A DNA stretch of 64,000 bases, taken from positions 1 to 64,000 of the forward strand of contig CAZGEG010000003.1 in assembly GCA_964524835.1 (NCBI GenBank), written 5' to 3'. Below, piece after piece: positions 8,547 to 19,300 of the stretch. The notes under the pieces were generated by a model. It worked only from the letters and a program-made list of their open reading frames with translations, made no database searches and had not been told where the DNA came from. Numbering within the stretch: position 1 is the stretch's first letter; each line of letters begins with the position of its first letter. The stretch comes from JACRCG01 sp964524835 (GTDB taxonomy: Bacteria; Desulfobacterota; Desulfuromonadia; Geobacterales; Pseudopelobacteraceae). The translations under genes and the position numbers were made by a program.

Positions 8547-9388
8547 TTCTCTATCTCTCCGCTGAACACTTCCACCGCCGGGCCGGTCATGTAGATGCTG
8601 CCGTCGTCAGCCCATTCCATTTCGAGATCGCCGCCGGTGAGGTGGTTGAGGATCTTCTTTTCCGTCAGTCCGTTCAGCACACAGGCCGCCGTCACGGCAC
8701 TGGAGCCGGTGCCGCAGGCAAGGGTTTCGCCGGCGCCCCGCTCCCAGGTACGCTGACGAATCTCAACCCGCGACATGATCTGGATGAACTCGACGTTGGT
8801 GCGGCGCGGAAACAACTCATGATTTTCTATCAGCGGTCCATAGGTAGTAACCGGGAAATTCTCGACGTCGTCGACAAAGATGACGCAGTGCGGGTTGCCC
8901 ATTGAAGCGCAGGTAATTTTGAAAGTGCGGTCCAGAACGGTCAGCTCTTCGGCGACCACCTGTGCCTCGGGGTCACCGGTCATCGGTATTTCTGACCTCG
9001 TCAGGCGCGGCTTCCCCATGTTGACCCGCACCCGCCCGATCTTTCCGTCGGTTCCGGGGAACAGCTGCAGCGTCAGGATTCCGGCGCCGGTCTCGGCGGT
9101 AATTTCGGTCTTTGCGACGATGCCGTGATCATAGGCATATTTGGCGACACAGCGGATGCCGTTGCCGCACATCTCCGACTCGGAACCGTCGGAATTGAAC
9201 ATCCGCATCCTTACGTCAGCCTTTTCCGACGGCATGATCAGGATCAACCCGTCCGAGCCGATGCCGAAATTGCGGTTTGAAACCTGTATTGCCGTCTGCT
9301 GTGGGTTATCCACCGTTTCTTCAAAACAGTTCACATAGACATAGTCGTTTCCTGCGCCTTGCATCTTGGTAAATTTCATCGCATGCAA
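8537..9388 (-). CDS. dapF: Diaminopimelate epimerase DapF
   Basis: DapF interconverts LL- and meso-diaminopimelate in the lysine and peptidoglycan pathway. Both catalytic cysteines are visible: C in MCGNGIRC (near residue 77) and C in ETLACGTGSSA (near residue 225). The N-terminus FTKMQGAGNDYVYV is also typical, and 283 residues is the usual length. AAGGGG lies five bases before the first ATG, and a second ATG three codons later (MKFTKM) is an alternative start. The gene is transcribed toward gspC but separated from it by AT-rich repeats, so it is probably its own unit. Confidence 0.95.
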   Translation of the reverse strand: MHAMKFTKMQGAGNDYVYVNCFEETVDNPQQTAIQVSNRNFGIGSDGLILIMPSEKADVRMRMFNSDGSESEMCGNGIRCVAKYAYDHGIVAKTEITAETGAGILTLQLFPGTDGKIGRVRVNMGKPRLTRSEIPMTGDPEAQVVAEELTVLDRTFKITCASMGNPHCVIFVDDVENFPVTTYGPLIENHELFPRRTNVEFIQIMSRVEIRQRTWERGAGETLACGTGSSAVTAACVLNGLTEKKILNHLTGGDLEMEWADDGSIYMTGPAVEVFSGEIENQF

Positions 9389-9549
9389 TCCCCTTGTCGG
9401 TTAAAATTGACTTTTCAACATAGCAAAAATAGAGCGTAACAACAAGAGTTTAATCTTCTTTCCCCCGCGGAAACGCCATGATTGCCAAGTCATTGCCGAG
9501 CGGCTATACTCCGGAGCGCCGTAACAATTTATTAAGAGGGAAATCCATC

Positions 9550-10080
9550 ATGATCAAAGCTTTTCAAGGCATCCACCCCACCATCGATCCGACCGCCTTT
9601 GTCGCCGAAACCGCGGTGATCATCGGCGATGTGACTCTGGGGGCGCAATCGAGCGTCTGGTACAACTGCGTCGTTCGCGGCGACGTTAACCATATCCGCA
9701 TCGGCGACCGCAGCAACGTGCAGGATCTCTCCATGCTGCATGTTACCCACAAGAAACATGCCGACGACCCCGGCGCGCCGCTGATCATCGGGGATGACGT
9801 CACGGTCGGTCACAGCGTGACCCTGCACGGCTGCACCCTGCGGGACGGCTGTTTTATCGGGATGCAGGCCATGGTGATGGATCATGCCGTGGTAGGCGAA
9901 GGGGCGCTGGTGGGAGCACGGGCGCTGGTAACCGAAGGGACGGTCATCCCGCCGCATACCCTCTGGGTCGGCGCTCCGGCCAAATACAAACGCGACCTGA
10001 CCCAGGACGAGGTGGCATGGCTGAAGAAGTCCCCCGGTAACTACGTGAAATACTCGCAGCAGTATATTGATGACAAGTGA
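9550..10080 (+). CDS. Gamma-carbonic-anhydrase-like hexapeptide-repeat protein
   Basis: The 176-residue product is a left-handed beta-helix protein of the gamma-carbonic anhydrase/YrdA/CaiE group. Imperfect hexapeptide repeats run from about residue 15 to 145 (AVIIGDVTLGAQSSVWYNCVVRGD, VTVGHSVTLHGCTL). The three histidines expected to hold the metal are present in SMLHVTHKKH and VGHSVTLHG. The ATG at 9550 is chosen because the family N-terminus (IKAFQGIHPTIDPTAFVA) starts there; a longer frame from 9478 has no support. The upstream GAGGGAAATC is a weak ribosome site. Whether it is an active carbonic anhydrase cannot be told from sequence. Confidence 0.88.
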   Translation: MIKAFQGIHPTIDPTAFVAETAVIIGDVTLGAQSSVWYNCVVRGDVNHIRIGDRSNVQDLSMLHVTHKKHADDPGAPLIIGDDVTVGHSVTLHGCTLRDGCFIGMQAMVMDHAVVGEGALVGARALVTEGTVIPPHTLWVGAPAKYKRDLTQDEVAWLKKSPGNYVKYSQQYIDDK

Positions 10081-10169
10081 GTTTCACCCCGTCGTACCGC
10101 CCGAAATCCACCTTGCCTGAGTGCTGCTATTCTGTTATTTTCAAGCAAATTTTATGAAAGTTGACCGGT

Positions 10170-10928
10170 ATGAAGATCACTATTTTAGGGTGCGGAACGT
10201 CCACCGGAGTGCCAATGGTCGGCTGCGACTGCCCGGTCTGCGCGTCTGGCGACTCCCGGGACAAGCGCTCGCGCGCATCGCTCCTGATCTGCTATAACGA
10301 TCGCACCGTACTGGTCGATACGTCCACCGATTTAAGGAAACAGGCGTTGCGTCATCATATCCGCCGCATTGATGCCGTACTTTTCAGCCACGCCCACGCC
10401 GACCATGTCAACGGCATCGACGACCTGCGCGGCTTTCATTTTATCCACAGAGAGATTATTCCCTGCTTTGCATCACGGGAAACCCTTGGAACATTGCAGA
10501 GCGGCTTCAGCTACATTTTCAACGAACATGACGGCTCCGGCTACACACCGCTGCTGGCTGCTCATGAAATCAGTACTCCATTCGAACTGTTCGGGCGAAT
10601 CATCATTCCGATACCGCTGCTGCACGGCAGGACCTCCTCTCTCGGGTACCGGATCGGTAATTTTGCCTATCTGACCGATTGCAGCGCGATCCCGGAATCT
10701 TCGCAGCAGCTGCTGCAGGGGTTGGAACTGGTGGTAATTGACGGCCTGCGCTGGACTGAACACCCGTACCACTTCAACATTTCGGGGGCAATAGCAGCAG
10801 CCGGCCAGATAAAGGCTGCACGCACCGTCCTGACCCATCTTACCCATCAGATCGCGTATTCTGAGGGGGTCAAACTGCCGCCCGGCGTTGAATTTGCGTA
10901 TGACGGCATGGAGTTTGATCTGCAGTAA
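10170..10928 (+). CDS. PhnP-like metallo-beta-lactamase-fold phosphodiesterase
   Basis: The 252-residue protein starts with ITILGCGTSTGVPMVGCDCPVC, the N-terminal signature of the PhnP/phosphoribosyl 1,2-cyclic phosphate phosphodiesterase group. The CxC..C cluster likely binds a structural metal. The metal-binding motif HAHADH follows near residue 75, with further ligands in LLHGRTSSLGYRIG, YLTDCS and a C-terminal LTHLTH. The ATG at 10170 is preferred over a TTG three codons earlier. There is no phn cluster nearby, so the true substrate is uncertain; similar stand-alone genes are common in deltaproteobacteria. It lies 30 bp before the next gene and may be cotranscribed with it. Confidence 0.82.
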   Translation: MKITILGCGTSTGVPMVGCDCPVCASGDSRDKRSRASLLICYNDRTVLVDTSTDLRKQALRHHIRRIDAVLFSHAHADHVNGIDDLRGFHFIHREIIPCFASRETLGTLQSGFSYIFNEHDGSGYTPLLAAHEISTPFELFGRIIIPIPLLHGRTSSLGYRIGNFAYLTDCSAIPESSQQLLQGLELVVIDGLRWTEHPYHFNISGAIAAAGQIKAARTVLTHLTHQIAYSEGVKLPPGVEFAYDGMEFDLQ

Positions 10929-10958
10929 CGTACGCCCTATTTCAGCGAGGAGAACGCG

Positions 10959-12797
10959 ATGCACAAGGACATTCGCCTGCACGGCATGATCGGAGAACAG
11001 ACAGAGTATTTTGTCATGGTAGCCGGCAACGACGCCTACCAGCGCTATTTCTTCAACATCGTCCAGGAAGAGGACCAGTTGCGCATATTCTCACCCGGCA
11101 ATGAAATGATCATTTCACCGGAGGGAATAAATTACCAGGGGAACGGTGGCAATTTCTGCGAATACATGTTCGGAGTGGATCAACCGACGTCAGATCTGTC
11201 CAAGCCTGAAATCATAAACCGTCTGGTTATGTACGGGGCACACTCCGACGAGGACGGCACGGTACGCTTCAGTGACAGGACCTCGGGCTCGGAAACATAT
11301 GACAACATTTTTTTCGAGGGGAACGCGGTCTGCAACTATTTTTTCTTCGTCCATTCCAACCTGCTGTCGCGAAAATTAAAAAACCAGCAGGAAGAGTTGG
11401 TCAAACGGATCGGCAAAACCATCAAACGCTCCGAGGCGGTTGGTATCGAGCGTGACGACGTTCTTATTTCCGAACTGTTTCCGCTGTTGAATGACGAAAC
11501 CTCCCAGCTGTTTGTGATCAAGCTGATCAATCGCCACCACCGTGAATATCGCGATCTGTTTCGAAGTTTCTATTTCAAGAACAAAAAAATATCCGACGAG
11601 GACTTCAGTCGGCTGGTCGCAGTCGCTACGACCCATAAAATAGACCGTTACCAGCAGGAGCGCATCAGGATCGATGCCATGTACCGCAGTCCCGCCAACA
11701 AGCGGATTGTAGACGAATACCGCAATATCCTGCTGGCGTGCAATGCCAAGGGGGGAATCAGCAACCTCGACAACGCCCGCCTGACACGCCTGAAAACGCT
11801 GTCGGTCCGCAACAAGATCCCTGGGGCGCTGTTTTACACGCTGGATGAGATGCTGAAAAAGGGGCGCAATCTCAAGGACGATCAGGAGCGCGATTATATC
11901 GCCGCTACCCGCGAAATACTGGAAGGCATTTTTTTCCGTGAGATCGAGATTGAGAGCCGCATCGACCGGGACGACATGCTCAAGCTGATCCAGGCCAAGA
12001 AAAAAGCGATGGAAAATCGTGACCACACGTTCGACCAGCTGATGCTGGATGCCAGCAAGGAGTGTGACGAGAAAATCCGTGATGGTGCCGACCCGTCACT
12101 GCTGGACGGTTTTTCATATGTCATTACCTATCTCGATCGCTTCGACACCGTTTCGAATCTGATCAGCCAGCTGGCCTTCATGGAAAACGTCCGGATCAAT
12201 GAAGAGATGCTGCGCGGATTGCTGGAGCATAAAGCCGCCTTTGACAACCTTCATGAAAACTGTTTCCGGGAACTGTTCATCCGGGAGCTGTATGCCAATG
12301 CCTATCTCGGTATTTTCGGGCGACGCAAGGTCAAAACCCTTATGGATGGGTTGGCGGCGATTGAGGCGCGGCTGTCAACGATCGAAGAGCTGCACCGTTT
12401 GTTAACCGATATCGATCAGGAGGAGAGAATAGCCATTGTTCTCCTGGAACATGTGCGCGACCGCATCCGAAATTTCTACTCCAAGTTCACCACGAAGGCT
12501 GACCAGGAAGCGCTGCGCCGGGAAGTAGTCGAGGAGCTGAAAACAAAAAAAAGGATCAGCGGCGACATTCCGGACCACCTCTTCAACGAGACCATCTTTA
12601 CCATCAAGAAAGAGGCCATGTATCTGCATTCGCTGCTGCCGCAGATCATTGCGGAACGGAATGTCGGACTGCGGGAGGATTTTCTTGAAAACTCCGGCCT
12701 TGACCGTTTCTATGTTGAAGAACTGGAACGGGAATACTACGAGAAAAACGATCTGGACATCGAAGGGCTGTACCAGATCAGAAAAGGGCTCAATTGA
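10959..12797 (+). CDS. Conserved hypothetical protein, possibly TIGR04442-type
   Basis: I do not recognise a function. The 612-residue product has no signal peptide or membrane segment. Residues 1-135 look like a beta-rich domain (FVMVAGNDAYQRYFFNIVQEEDQLRIF); the rest is highly charged, helical and likely coiled-coil, rich in Glu, Arg and Lys. From memory it resembles a Geobacter family listed as TIGR04442, but I cannot confirm this. A ribosome site (GCGAGGAGAACGCG) precedes the ATG. It is followed by flgM and a sigma-54 activator on the same strand, so a link to motility or its regulation is possible but unproven. Confidence 0.6.
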   Translation: MHKDIRLHGMIGEQTEYFVMVAGNDAYQRYFFNIVQEEDQLRIFSPGNEMIISPEGINYQGNGGNFCEYMFGVDQPTSDLSKPEIINRLVMYGAHSDEDGTVRFSDRTSGSETYDNIFFEGNAVCNYFFFVHSNLLSRKLKNQQEELVKRIGKTIKRSEAVGIERDDVLISELFPLLNDETSQLFVIKLINRHHREYRDLFRSFYFKNKKISDEDFSRLVAVATTHKIDRYQQERIRIDAMYRSPANKRIVDEYRNILLACNAKGGISNLDNARLTRLKTLSVRNKIPGALFYTLDEMLKKGRNLKDDQERDYIAATREILEGIFFREIEIESRIDRDDMLKLIQAKKKAMENRDHTFDQLMLDASKECDEKIRDGADPSLLDGFSYVITYLDRFDTVSNLISQLAFMENVRINEEMLRGLLEHKAAFDNLHENCFRELFIRELYANAYLGIFGRRKVKTLMDGLAAIEARLSTIEELHRLLTDIDQEERIAIVLLEHVRDRIRNFYSKFTTKADQEALRREVVEELKTKKRISGDIPDHLFNETIFTIKKEAMYLHSLLPQIIAERNVGLREDFLENSGLDRFYVEELEREYYEKNDLDIEGLYQIRKGLN

Positions 12798-12929
12798 GTT
12801 TCGATTGCTGCCGTCCCCGCCGGAAAACCGTAGAAAATACATTCCGAATTGCTAAAGTTCAGGCCATATTTTGCCGATGTACATACCATCAGCACCTTGA
12901 ACAGCCCTACTCAGTCGAGAGGAACCTTT

Positions 12930-13202
12930 ATGAAAATTGATGACCGCATATCAAATTACATGGCGCTGCTGAACGGTGAAGCGGCAAAACCTGCAGCCCC
13001 CTCCGGCGCCGCAACCGGACTGCAGGGGGGTGCCGAATCGTCCCCGGTTGCGGTGGACCTCTCCACTGCAGCTGTGCAACTGGCTGAAGACGAGGCCCGA
13101 CGCGAACGGCTCAACGTCATCCGGCAGCAACTGGCAGAAGGTTCCTACAATATCAGCGGCAAGGATGTTGCCGACAAAATGCTGAACGTGCTCAAAGGGT
13201 AG
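12930..13202 (+). CDS. flgM: Anti-sigma-28 factor FlgM
   Basis: The 90-residue product has the FlgM layout: a disordered, Ala/Pro/Ser-rich first half and a C-terminal sigma-28-binding region, with RRERLNVIRQQLAEGSYNIS followed by GKDVADKMLNVLKG. FlgM holds back FliA until the flagellar hook-basal body is complete and is then exported. The ATG at 12930 follows GAGAGGAA at proper spacing; a longer frame from 12849 adds residues that do not fit the family. The N-terminal motif is MKIDDRISNY. No other flagellar gene lies in the window. Confidence 0.85.
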   Translation: MKIDDRISNYMALLNGEAAKPAAPSGAATGLQGGAESSPVAVDLSTAAVQLAEDEARRERLNVIRQQLAEGSYNISGKDVADKMLNVLKG

Positions 13203-13344
13203 CACCGGTGCCCCGCCGCCCGGGCGCGATTTCTGCAGCACCTCACTTCATCCTTGACCTGCCTTCCATCCCGCGCTACATTCCTGCTGTGTGGATAATC
13301 TACTCACTCGTGTTCTCGACTTGAACATGCCAGCAGGGGACAGC

Positions 13345-16161
13345 ATGCTGATCACATCCCGCTTTAAAGAGTTTCAGTCCGCAATCGCCGCCTACGGCAA
13401 GGAAAATCTCGGCGAGCTGCTGTACGCTTTGGCCGAAAACGCCACACTGCTGTCGGGGTGCGAGCAGATCCGCATCTACCTGGAAGACCTGACCCGCGGG
13501 GCACTTACCTGTGTCCATGCCACCGGGCCGCTCGGCAAGGAACTTGTCGAGACAACTTTCCCGATCATCTCGAAGGAGACGATCGTTTCCAGCGTGTTTG
13601 TCAGCCAACTCCCTCTTGATTTCAAACTCGCCGGAACCAGCACAAGCTCACTTGACCATGAATGTGCCCTCCGTTTCAGGTTCCGTTCCAGCTACGTCAT
13701 GCCGGTAGTCAGCCTGGGAAAATCGATTGGAGTGCTCTGCGTCGATCAGGACCACCCCGGCGAAGTATTGAGCGGACAGGCAAAAAAACAGCTTGCAGAG
13801 CTGGCCGGCATCGTTGCCGAGCATCTCGACCAGGCCAGGATTTATCATCAGCAGGTTCGTCTCGCCCGGCGGCTTGAGGAGTTCAAGGCGCGTGAGGCTG
13901 CCGGAATGATGGTCAGGTCGGCGGTCAAGCTGATTGAAAAGGTTTCTCTGGCGGCGGTTCTGGTGCCGCCCCACCAGGAGGGCATTGCAGGGGCTCTTGA
14001 AAACCTTGCCAGCTATTCGGCGGATGACGACTTGAAACGGATATATGACCAGCTCGGGGCACTGGACCTTCGCAAGGGGATGTCGCTGATTTCAAACTAT
14101 ATCAACGATCAAGGGGTGATTACGGATGAACGCCTGTTGCAGCCGCTTTTCATACCCGACCTGACGCAGCACAACCTGCAAAAGCGTGCCCTGACCGAAT
14201 CGATGGAGCTCCGCTCGCTGTACGTAGTTCCGCGCTTCAACCCGGAAACCCGGCGCATAATCTGCCTGCTTAACTATTACTCCCATGATCTGTACCAGTT
14301 CAGCGATTTTGAAATGGGACTGCTGCAGACCCATGCGGAAATGGTCGAAAAAGTCATCAGTGAGGTCGGCGGCGAACATCTTGAAATCCGGGTGCTCTCC
14401 GAAATCAGCGATCTTCTGAACGAACGGACGGAGAGCCTGCAGCCGTTCCTGACCAGGGTACTTTCCAAGGCGACGGAGCTGATCGGCGCCGATACCGGCA
14501 GCATCGCCGTTGTGACGGAACGGGACGGGCAGCAATGGCTGGTGGTTGAGGACGAGAACGGCGCAATTGTTGGCGCCAAGAACAAGGAGTGGCTGAAAAA
14601 GCATATTCCGCCGCTGGTAGTCGGCGGTGAAGAGCTGCCGAAGGAAGAGCGGAGCCTGACAGGATACGTCGCTTTCACAAAGCAGCCGAAAATAAACGCC
14701 CGCGTGGAGGCTGAATTGCAGGGAGAGGGCTTCCATCGCTCCATGAGTCCCCTTCTGAAGAGCGAAATAGCGGTGCCGATCATCTGCGATGATGAAGTAA
14801 TCGCCGTTATCTGCCTCAATTCCCTGCAATACGATTTTTTCCGCGAAGAGCACCGCCGCATCCTGCAGATCGTCGGCTCGCTGACGGCGCGCCACATATC
14901 CGATCTGCAGCGCATCGAGCGGCTCCAGGGTGAGGTAAACCGGCTTACAACCGATGTTGCCTACAAAGACCCGCACGTTTCCTCGTACCGTCTCGGCAAC
15001 ATCATCGGCAACAGCCGGAAATCCCAGGAGGTCGTCGATTTCATCAACACCGTCTCGCCGCCGCTCTTCAACCGCATCGTCTTCTGGTCCCGCAACATCC
15101 TGCAGGAAGCGACCATCGGACTCCCTTCTATCCTGGTGACCGGTCAGACCGGATCCGGAAAGGAGTTTTTCTTCAACAACCTTTACAACAAACTTAACGA
15201 ACTTTATCGACGCGAAATAAACCCCAGCGGCGAGCTGCCGGTCAAAAAAACAAATATCGCCGCATATTCAGGGGACCTGACCTATTCGGAGCTGTTCGGC
15301 CACAAGAAAGGGGCTTTTACCGGGGCATATACCGACCGGCGCGGCATTCTGGAAGAAAACATCGGCGGCATCGTTTTTCTGGACGAAATCGGTGATGCCG
15401 ATCCCAAGACCCAGGTACAGCTGCTCCGTTTCCTGGACAATGGCGGCTTCATGCGGCTCGGCGAGAATACCGAGCGCTACAGCAGGGTTTTGCTGGTTGC
15501 AGCAACCAACAAGAATCTGGCCGACGAGATCGCTGCCGGTCGTTTCCGCGAGGATCTCTACCACAGGCTTTCAGAGCTTTCGATACGCCTCCCCTCTCTC
15601 AACGAACGCCGCGAAGATATCCCGGACCTTTCGGTTCATTTTCTCGGCAAGCTCTATCGCACCTACCGCGCCGAGAATGATACCGGGGAGACGCCACCCT
15701 ACCTTGCCAAGGAAGCCAAAGAGATCCTGATGCATCATAACTACAAGGGCAACATCCGCGAGCTGCGCAGTATTCTGCTGCGGGCGCTGTTTTTCAGGCG
15801 CAAGCACGTCATCACGGGTGAAGCGATACGTGAGGCCATAGTCGGCACCGGGCGCCTGGAAGGGCTCACACCCTCTTCATCCGCACATGAACTGGACCAG
15901 CGGCTGGCGGGTGAAATACTCGACAGGATTGAAGCGGGCGGTGACTTCTGGTCCGACATGTATGAGCCGTTCTCGCGCAGCGACATTTCACGCGAAACGG
16001 TACGGCTGGTCATAGAGAAGGCACGCGCCAAAGCGGGAAAGACCATGCCGGCGGTGGCGCGTCATTTAAAAGCGGTCGGCAATAGCGGAGATAGTGCTGA
16101 GGAACAGCGCTTGCTCTTCAGGTTCAAGAACTTTCTCTACAAAACGGTCAAGATCGGCTAA
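13345..16161 (+). CDS. GAF-domain sigma-54-dependent transcriptional activator
   Basis: The 938-residue regulator has GAF-like sensor domains in its first two thirds; the clearest lie at about residues 30-180 and 360-540. The AAA+ activator domain follows: Walker A GQTGSGKE near 613, the sigma-54 contact loop GAFTGA near 660, Walker B GGIVFLDEIGD near 680, and RFREDLYHRL/LPSLNERREDIP. It should remodel RNA polymerase with sigma-54 in response to a small ligand. The C-terminus lacks an obvious Fis-type helix-turn-helix, although VRLVIEKARAKAGKTMPAVARHL could serve. I start at the ATG with AGGGGA four bases upstream; a GTG at 13291 would add 18 residues. A strong hairpin follows the stop. Confidence 0.85.
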   Translation: MLITSRFKEFQSAIAAYGKENLGELLYALAENATLLSGCEQIRIYLEDLTRGALTCVHATGPLGKELVETTFPIISKETIVSSVFVSQLPLDFKLAGTSTSSLDHECALRFRFRSSYVMPVVSLGKSIGVLCVDQDHPGEVLSGQAKKQLAELAGIVAEHLDQARIYHQQVRLARRLEEFKAREAAGMMVRSAVKLIEKVSLAAVLVPPHQEGIAGALENLASYSADDDLKRIYDQLGALDLRKGMSLISNYINDQGVITDERLLQPLFIPDLTQHNLQKRALTESMELRSLYVVPRFNPETRRIICLLNYYSHDLYQFSDFEMGLLQTHAEMVEKVISEVGGEHLEIRVLSEISDLLNERTESLQPFLTRVLSKATELIGADTGSIAVVTERDGQQWLVVEDENGAIVGAKNKEWLKKHIPPLVVGGEELPKEERSLTGYVAFTKQPKINARVEAELQGEGFHRSMSPLLKSEIAVPIICDDEVIAVICLNSLQYDFFREEHRRILQIVGSLTARHISDLQRIERLQGEVNRLTTDVAYKDPHVSSYRLGNIIGNSRKSQEVVDFINTVSPPLFNRIVFWSRNILQEATIGLPSILVTGQTGSGKEFFFNNLYNKLNELYRREINPSGELPVKKTNIAAYSGDLTYSELFGHKKGAFTGAYTDRRGILEENIGGIVFLDEIGDADPKTQVQLLRFLDNGGFMRLGENTERYSRVLLVAATNKNLADEIAAGRFREDLYHRLSELSIRLPSLNERREDIPDLSVHFLGKLYRTYRAENDTGETPPYLAKEAKEILMHHNYKGNIRELRSILLRALFFRRKHVITGEAIREAIVGTGRLEGLTPSSSAHELDQRLAGEILDRIEAGGDFWSDMYEPFSRSDISRETVRLVIEKARAKAGKTMPAVARHLKAVGNSGDSAEEQRLLFRFKNFLYKTVKIG

Positions 16162-16181
16162 CAAGATCGTCACCATTTACA

Positions 16182-16225
16182 AACCACAGCGCCCCGCCGG
16201 TATATTCCGGCGGGGCGCTGTGGTT
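16182..16225. terminator. Bidirectional hairpin between convergent genes
   Basis: A perfect 19-bp stem (16182-16200 with 16207-16225) encloses the loop TATATT. It sits 20 bases after the sigma-54 activator stop and about 110 bases beyond the stop of the giant cytochrome on the other strand. There is no long T-run on either side, so termination strength is uncertain. Confidence 0.7.
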
Positions 16226-16337
16226 CCAGTCATTCACTCTTCCTGGTTATGTTAGAATAATCAGCTTAACAACCAAAACCTGATGAATACCATCTGGTTC
16301 GTAACTAAAAACATACTGGTTTGTCGTGCTCAGATTG

Positions 16338-19300
16338 TCATGGATAGGTGCCGCCCGGTGTGTAAGTTGTCATGTTGTCACCGCAGCCGCTGGCAGTCAT
16401 ATTACCTCCGCAGGTAGCCGTTCCTGCCGGCACGCCGGCTCCGGACAACGGTTTCCAGCTCGTGGTCGTCCATTGAGTCGTGTTCCTCATGAACGCATAT
16501 GGACGGTAAGTTTCGGTTGTGCCGCGCGGCCACAGTGCGTCGGTACCGGTTCCGGCAAACCTGTTGAAACCGTGGGCATCTTCGGCCCGGACCGGACGAA
16601 CAGCCGTGTTGGTGCTGGCGTGGCATCTCTGGCACTGACCGGTCAGATAAGTAGTCATGCCGCTATTGGTGTTGGAAGCAAAAGCCGACCCCGCTCCGTG
16701 GTGACTTGTGGTACCGGTATATCCTGTATGGCATACCTTGCAGAGCGTGTTTGTCGTGTCATACACTGTGCCGCGGTAGGCGTTCGGGGCCGTGGAGCCA
16801 TGTGCCGCAACCGTGCGCGAGGTGAGCGGAGTCGGCGCGTTGTGACAGTCGAAGCAGTTCATGACGATGCCGTCTGCTACTGCTGTCTTTGTTATTCCGT
16901 ACGGCACGGCCATTCTCGTGCCTGACGCATACCTGTTGTTCTGCGGGCCCTTTACCGGATGGAACGTGGAGTTGGTCGTAGCAAACATGCTGTCAACATT
17001 AACGACCCCGCCGACAACTCCGGCGCTGAGGCCAACTGTATAAGCAGCCCCATTCTGGCTCCCCGTGCCAAACGGCAGGTACTGGGTAGGTGCCGCCCCG
17101 GAACGTGCCGTAGCATTGGTTGCACCGTTAACATCATGACACTTCAGACAGAATTTCTGGGTAAGGACATTGGCAATATCCGTATTGGATGTTTGCCCTG
17201 TCGCAGTCCTTGAACCGGCGGCAAATGATGTTGCAAACTTCGTGAAAGTAAATGCAGTGCCGGAAATATTGGTAATGCCCACTTCACCGACACCGTCCGG
17301 GTCACGCAGGTCAATGTTGCCGTCAGCGTGCTTTGCTGACTGTGCCTGCGAAGCAAATTCCCCTTCCAGGTGGCAAACGATACAGTCCGCATCAGTTACA
17401 GCGCCGCGCCCGGATTTCTTGTGCCCCCATGCAAGACCGAATTCAGTGGAGACAGCATCACGCGGAGTTCCATGCGTTCCGGCTTGGGCCGTACTGTGGC
17501 AGTTAACACATCCGATTCTGCCGCCCCATCTGGCCGCAACATGACAGGCGGCCGTACAGTTCGGGCTGGTCCAGACCGGTTGTACTAGACCGGAGAATGC
17601 GACAGTCGCGGCTGTCTTGGATACCCCGTTGCTATTGCCGTGGGTTAAAGCGCCCGTGCCGGCGCCAGAGTGGCACGTATCGCACGTAAGGCCGGCTTTT
17701 GAAATATGAACCGTGTGGCTGCCGCTGTAATTGGGGAACGTGCTGCCGCCGATGCCTGTTCCGATACCGCCGTTGGGCTTGCCATCGGTCGCCGATGCGC
17801 CGTGGCAATCATAACAGGATGATGTGCCGGTCGGGGCTTTGAGGCCGGCAATATGACACGTGGTGCAGTTCGGTGCCGTCCCGCGACCGTTTGATGCCCA
17901 GGCAGCGTACGTCACTCCCGTTGCTGTGGCATTATGACAACCTGTACATGCACTCCACGGCGTTACCCCGGCAGCGCTCAAGTGAGAAGCACCAGGGTAC
18001 GGAAAGACGTGGCCGCCTGATGCCGGCGTCTCCAGAATTCCGTTGATGTGCAGAGCAGGGTTAACAAAAATAGTGGCATAGCTGTTGCCGGTTGTGTTGA
18101 TGTTGCCGTGGCAACTGCAGGTGGTCCCGATTGACGTTGTCGCCGGGAAACCTGCCGGAATAGTGATACCGCCGGGGTGTCCGAACGCGTTCGAAGGCGG
18201 GAAACCGTGGCAGGTGCCGCAGGCTGCCGCGCTGATTGTGGCCGGGAGGTAGTTCGGATTATTCCAGACCGGTGACCTGTTTGAACCGCCGGTGTCTCCA
18301 CCCGGCATGGAGTTGCCATGGCAGTAGGTTGCGGCGCACTGCCCTGTTGCAGCGGTATATGTGGGAGCGAGCGTACCGTTCTTTGTTGCCAGCGCACTCC
18401 AGACAAAAGTCGTGGAACCGTTCATATGGGTCGCGCCGGAGAGTGTCACTGCGCCGTGGCAGTCCGTACAGGCAGTACTGGCAGAAACACCCAGAGTTTG
18501 TGATGACATATGGTTGGTATGGGCGCCTACCTTGGCATCGGTAGCTGCGGTTGTTTTGACCGGATAAGCGGTATTGTAGAACGGCGCGGCCTGAGTTACC
18601 GTTCCGTTGGCGTTGCTTGCGTGGCATGCGCCGCACTGATCGGTGGTTGACCAGAGCGTGCCGCCCCACGGCACGATACCGGAGCCATGGCAGACCGCTG
18701 TTGAGCAGGTGCCGGTGTAGGTTCCCGCGGCATGTTTCGCCACGATGGCAGGGTAGCCGTTGGTAACGTCTATGTTGCCGTTTTTGTGCAGACTGCCGCC
18801 GTCTGAGTTTTTCACCGCACCGGCATGGCATTGATTGCAGAGCACGCCGGCAAGTGCCATATGCTTGGCATGACTGCCGGTGGACGGCGAGCCCAGGGCT
18901 GCATCAAAAGCACCAGAGCCGTTGTGGCAGCCGGCACAGTGGTTACCAGCTTCAACTCCCCACACGGGGGTGATTATGGCCGACGTGCCGTATGGATTCG
19001 CATGACAGGCAGCAGCCGTCGCACAGGTTCCGGCATAGCTTCCGGGAGCGTGCTTGGCTACATTGGCAGGATAGCCGTTGGTGACGTCTATGGTGCCGTT
19101 CAAGTGGGAAGTCCCGGCATTGACGTCAACAACCGCGCCTGCATGGCAACTGATACAAAGCGCTTGAACCGTCAAGCCCGAATGCAGAGGATGGCTGCCG
19201 GTAGTGGGCGTCGATTCGTGACAGCTGGAACAGGACGACGCTGTCCCCCAGGTCGGGGTTGAGACGGGGGCGGTTGTTGGAGAGTGGCAGGTTGTTGAGC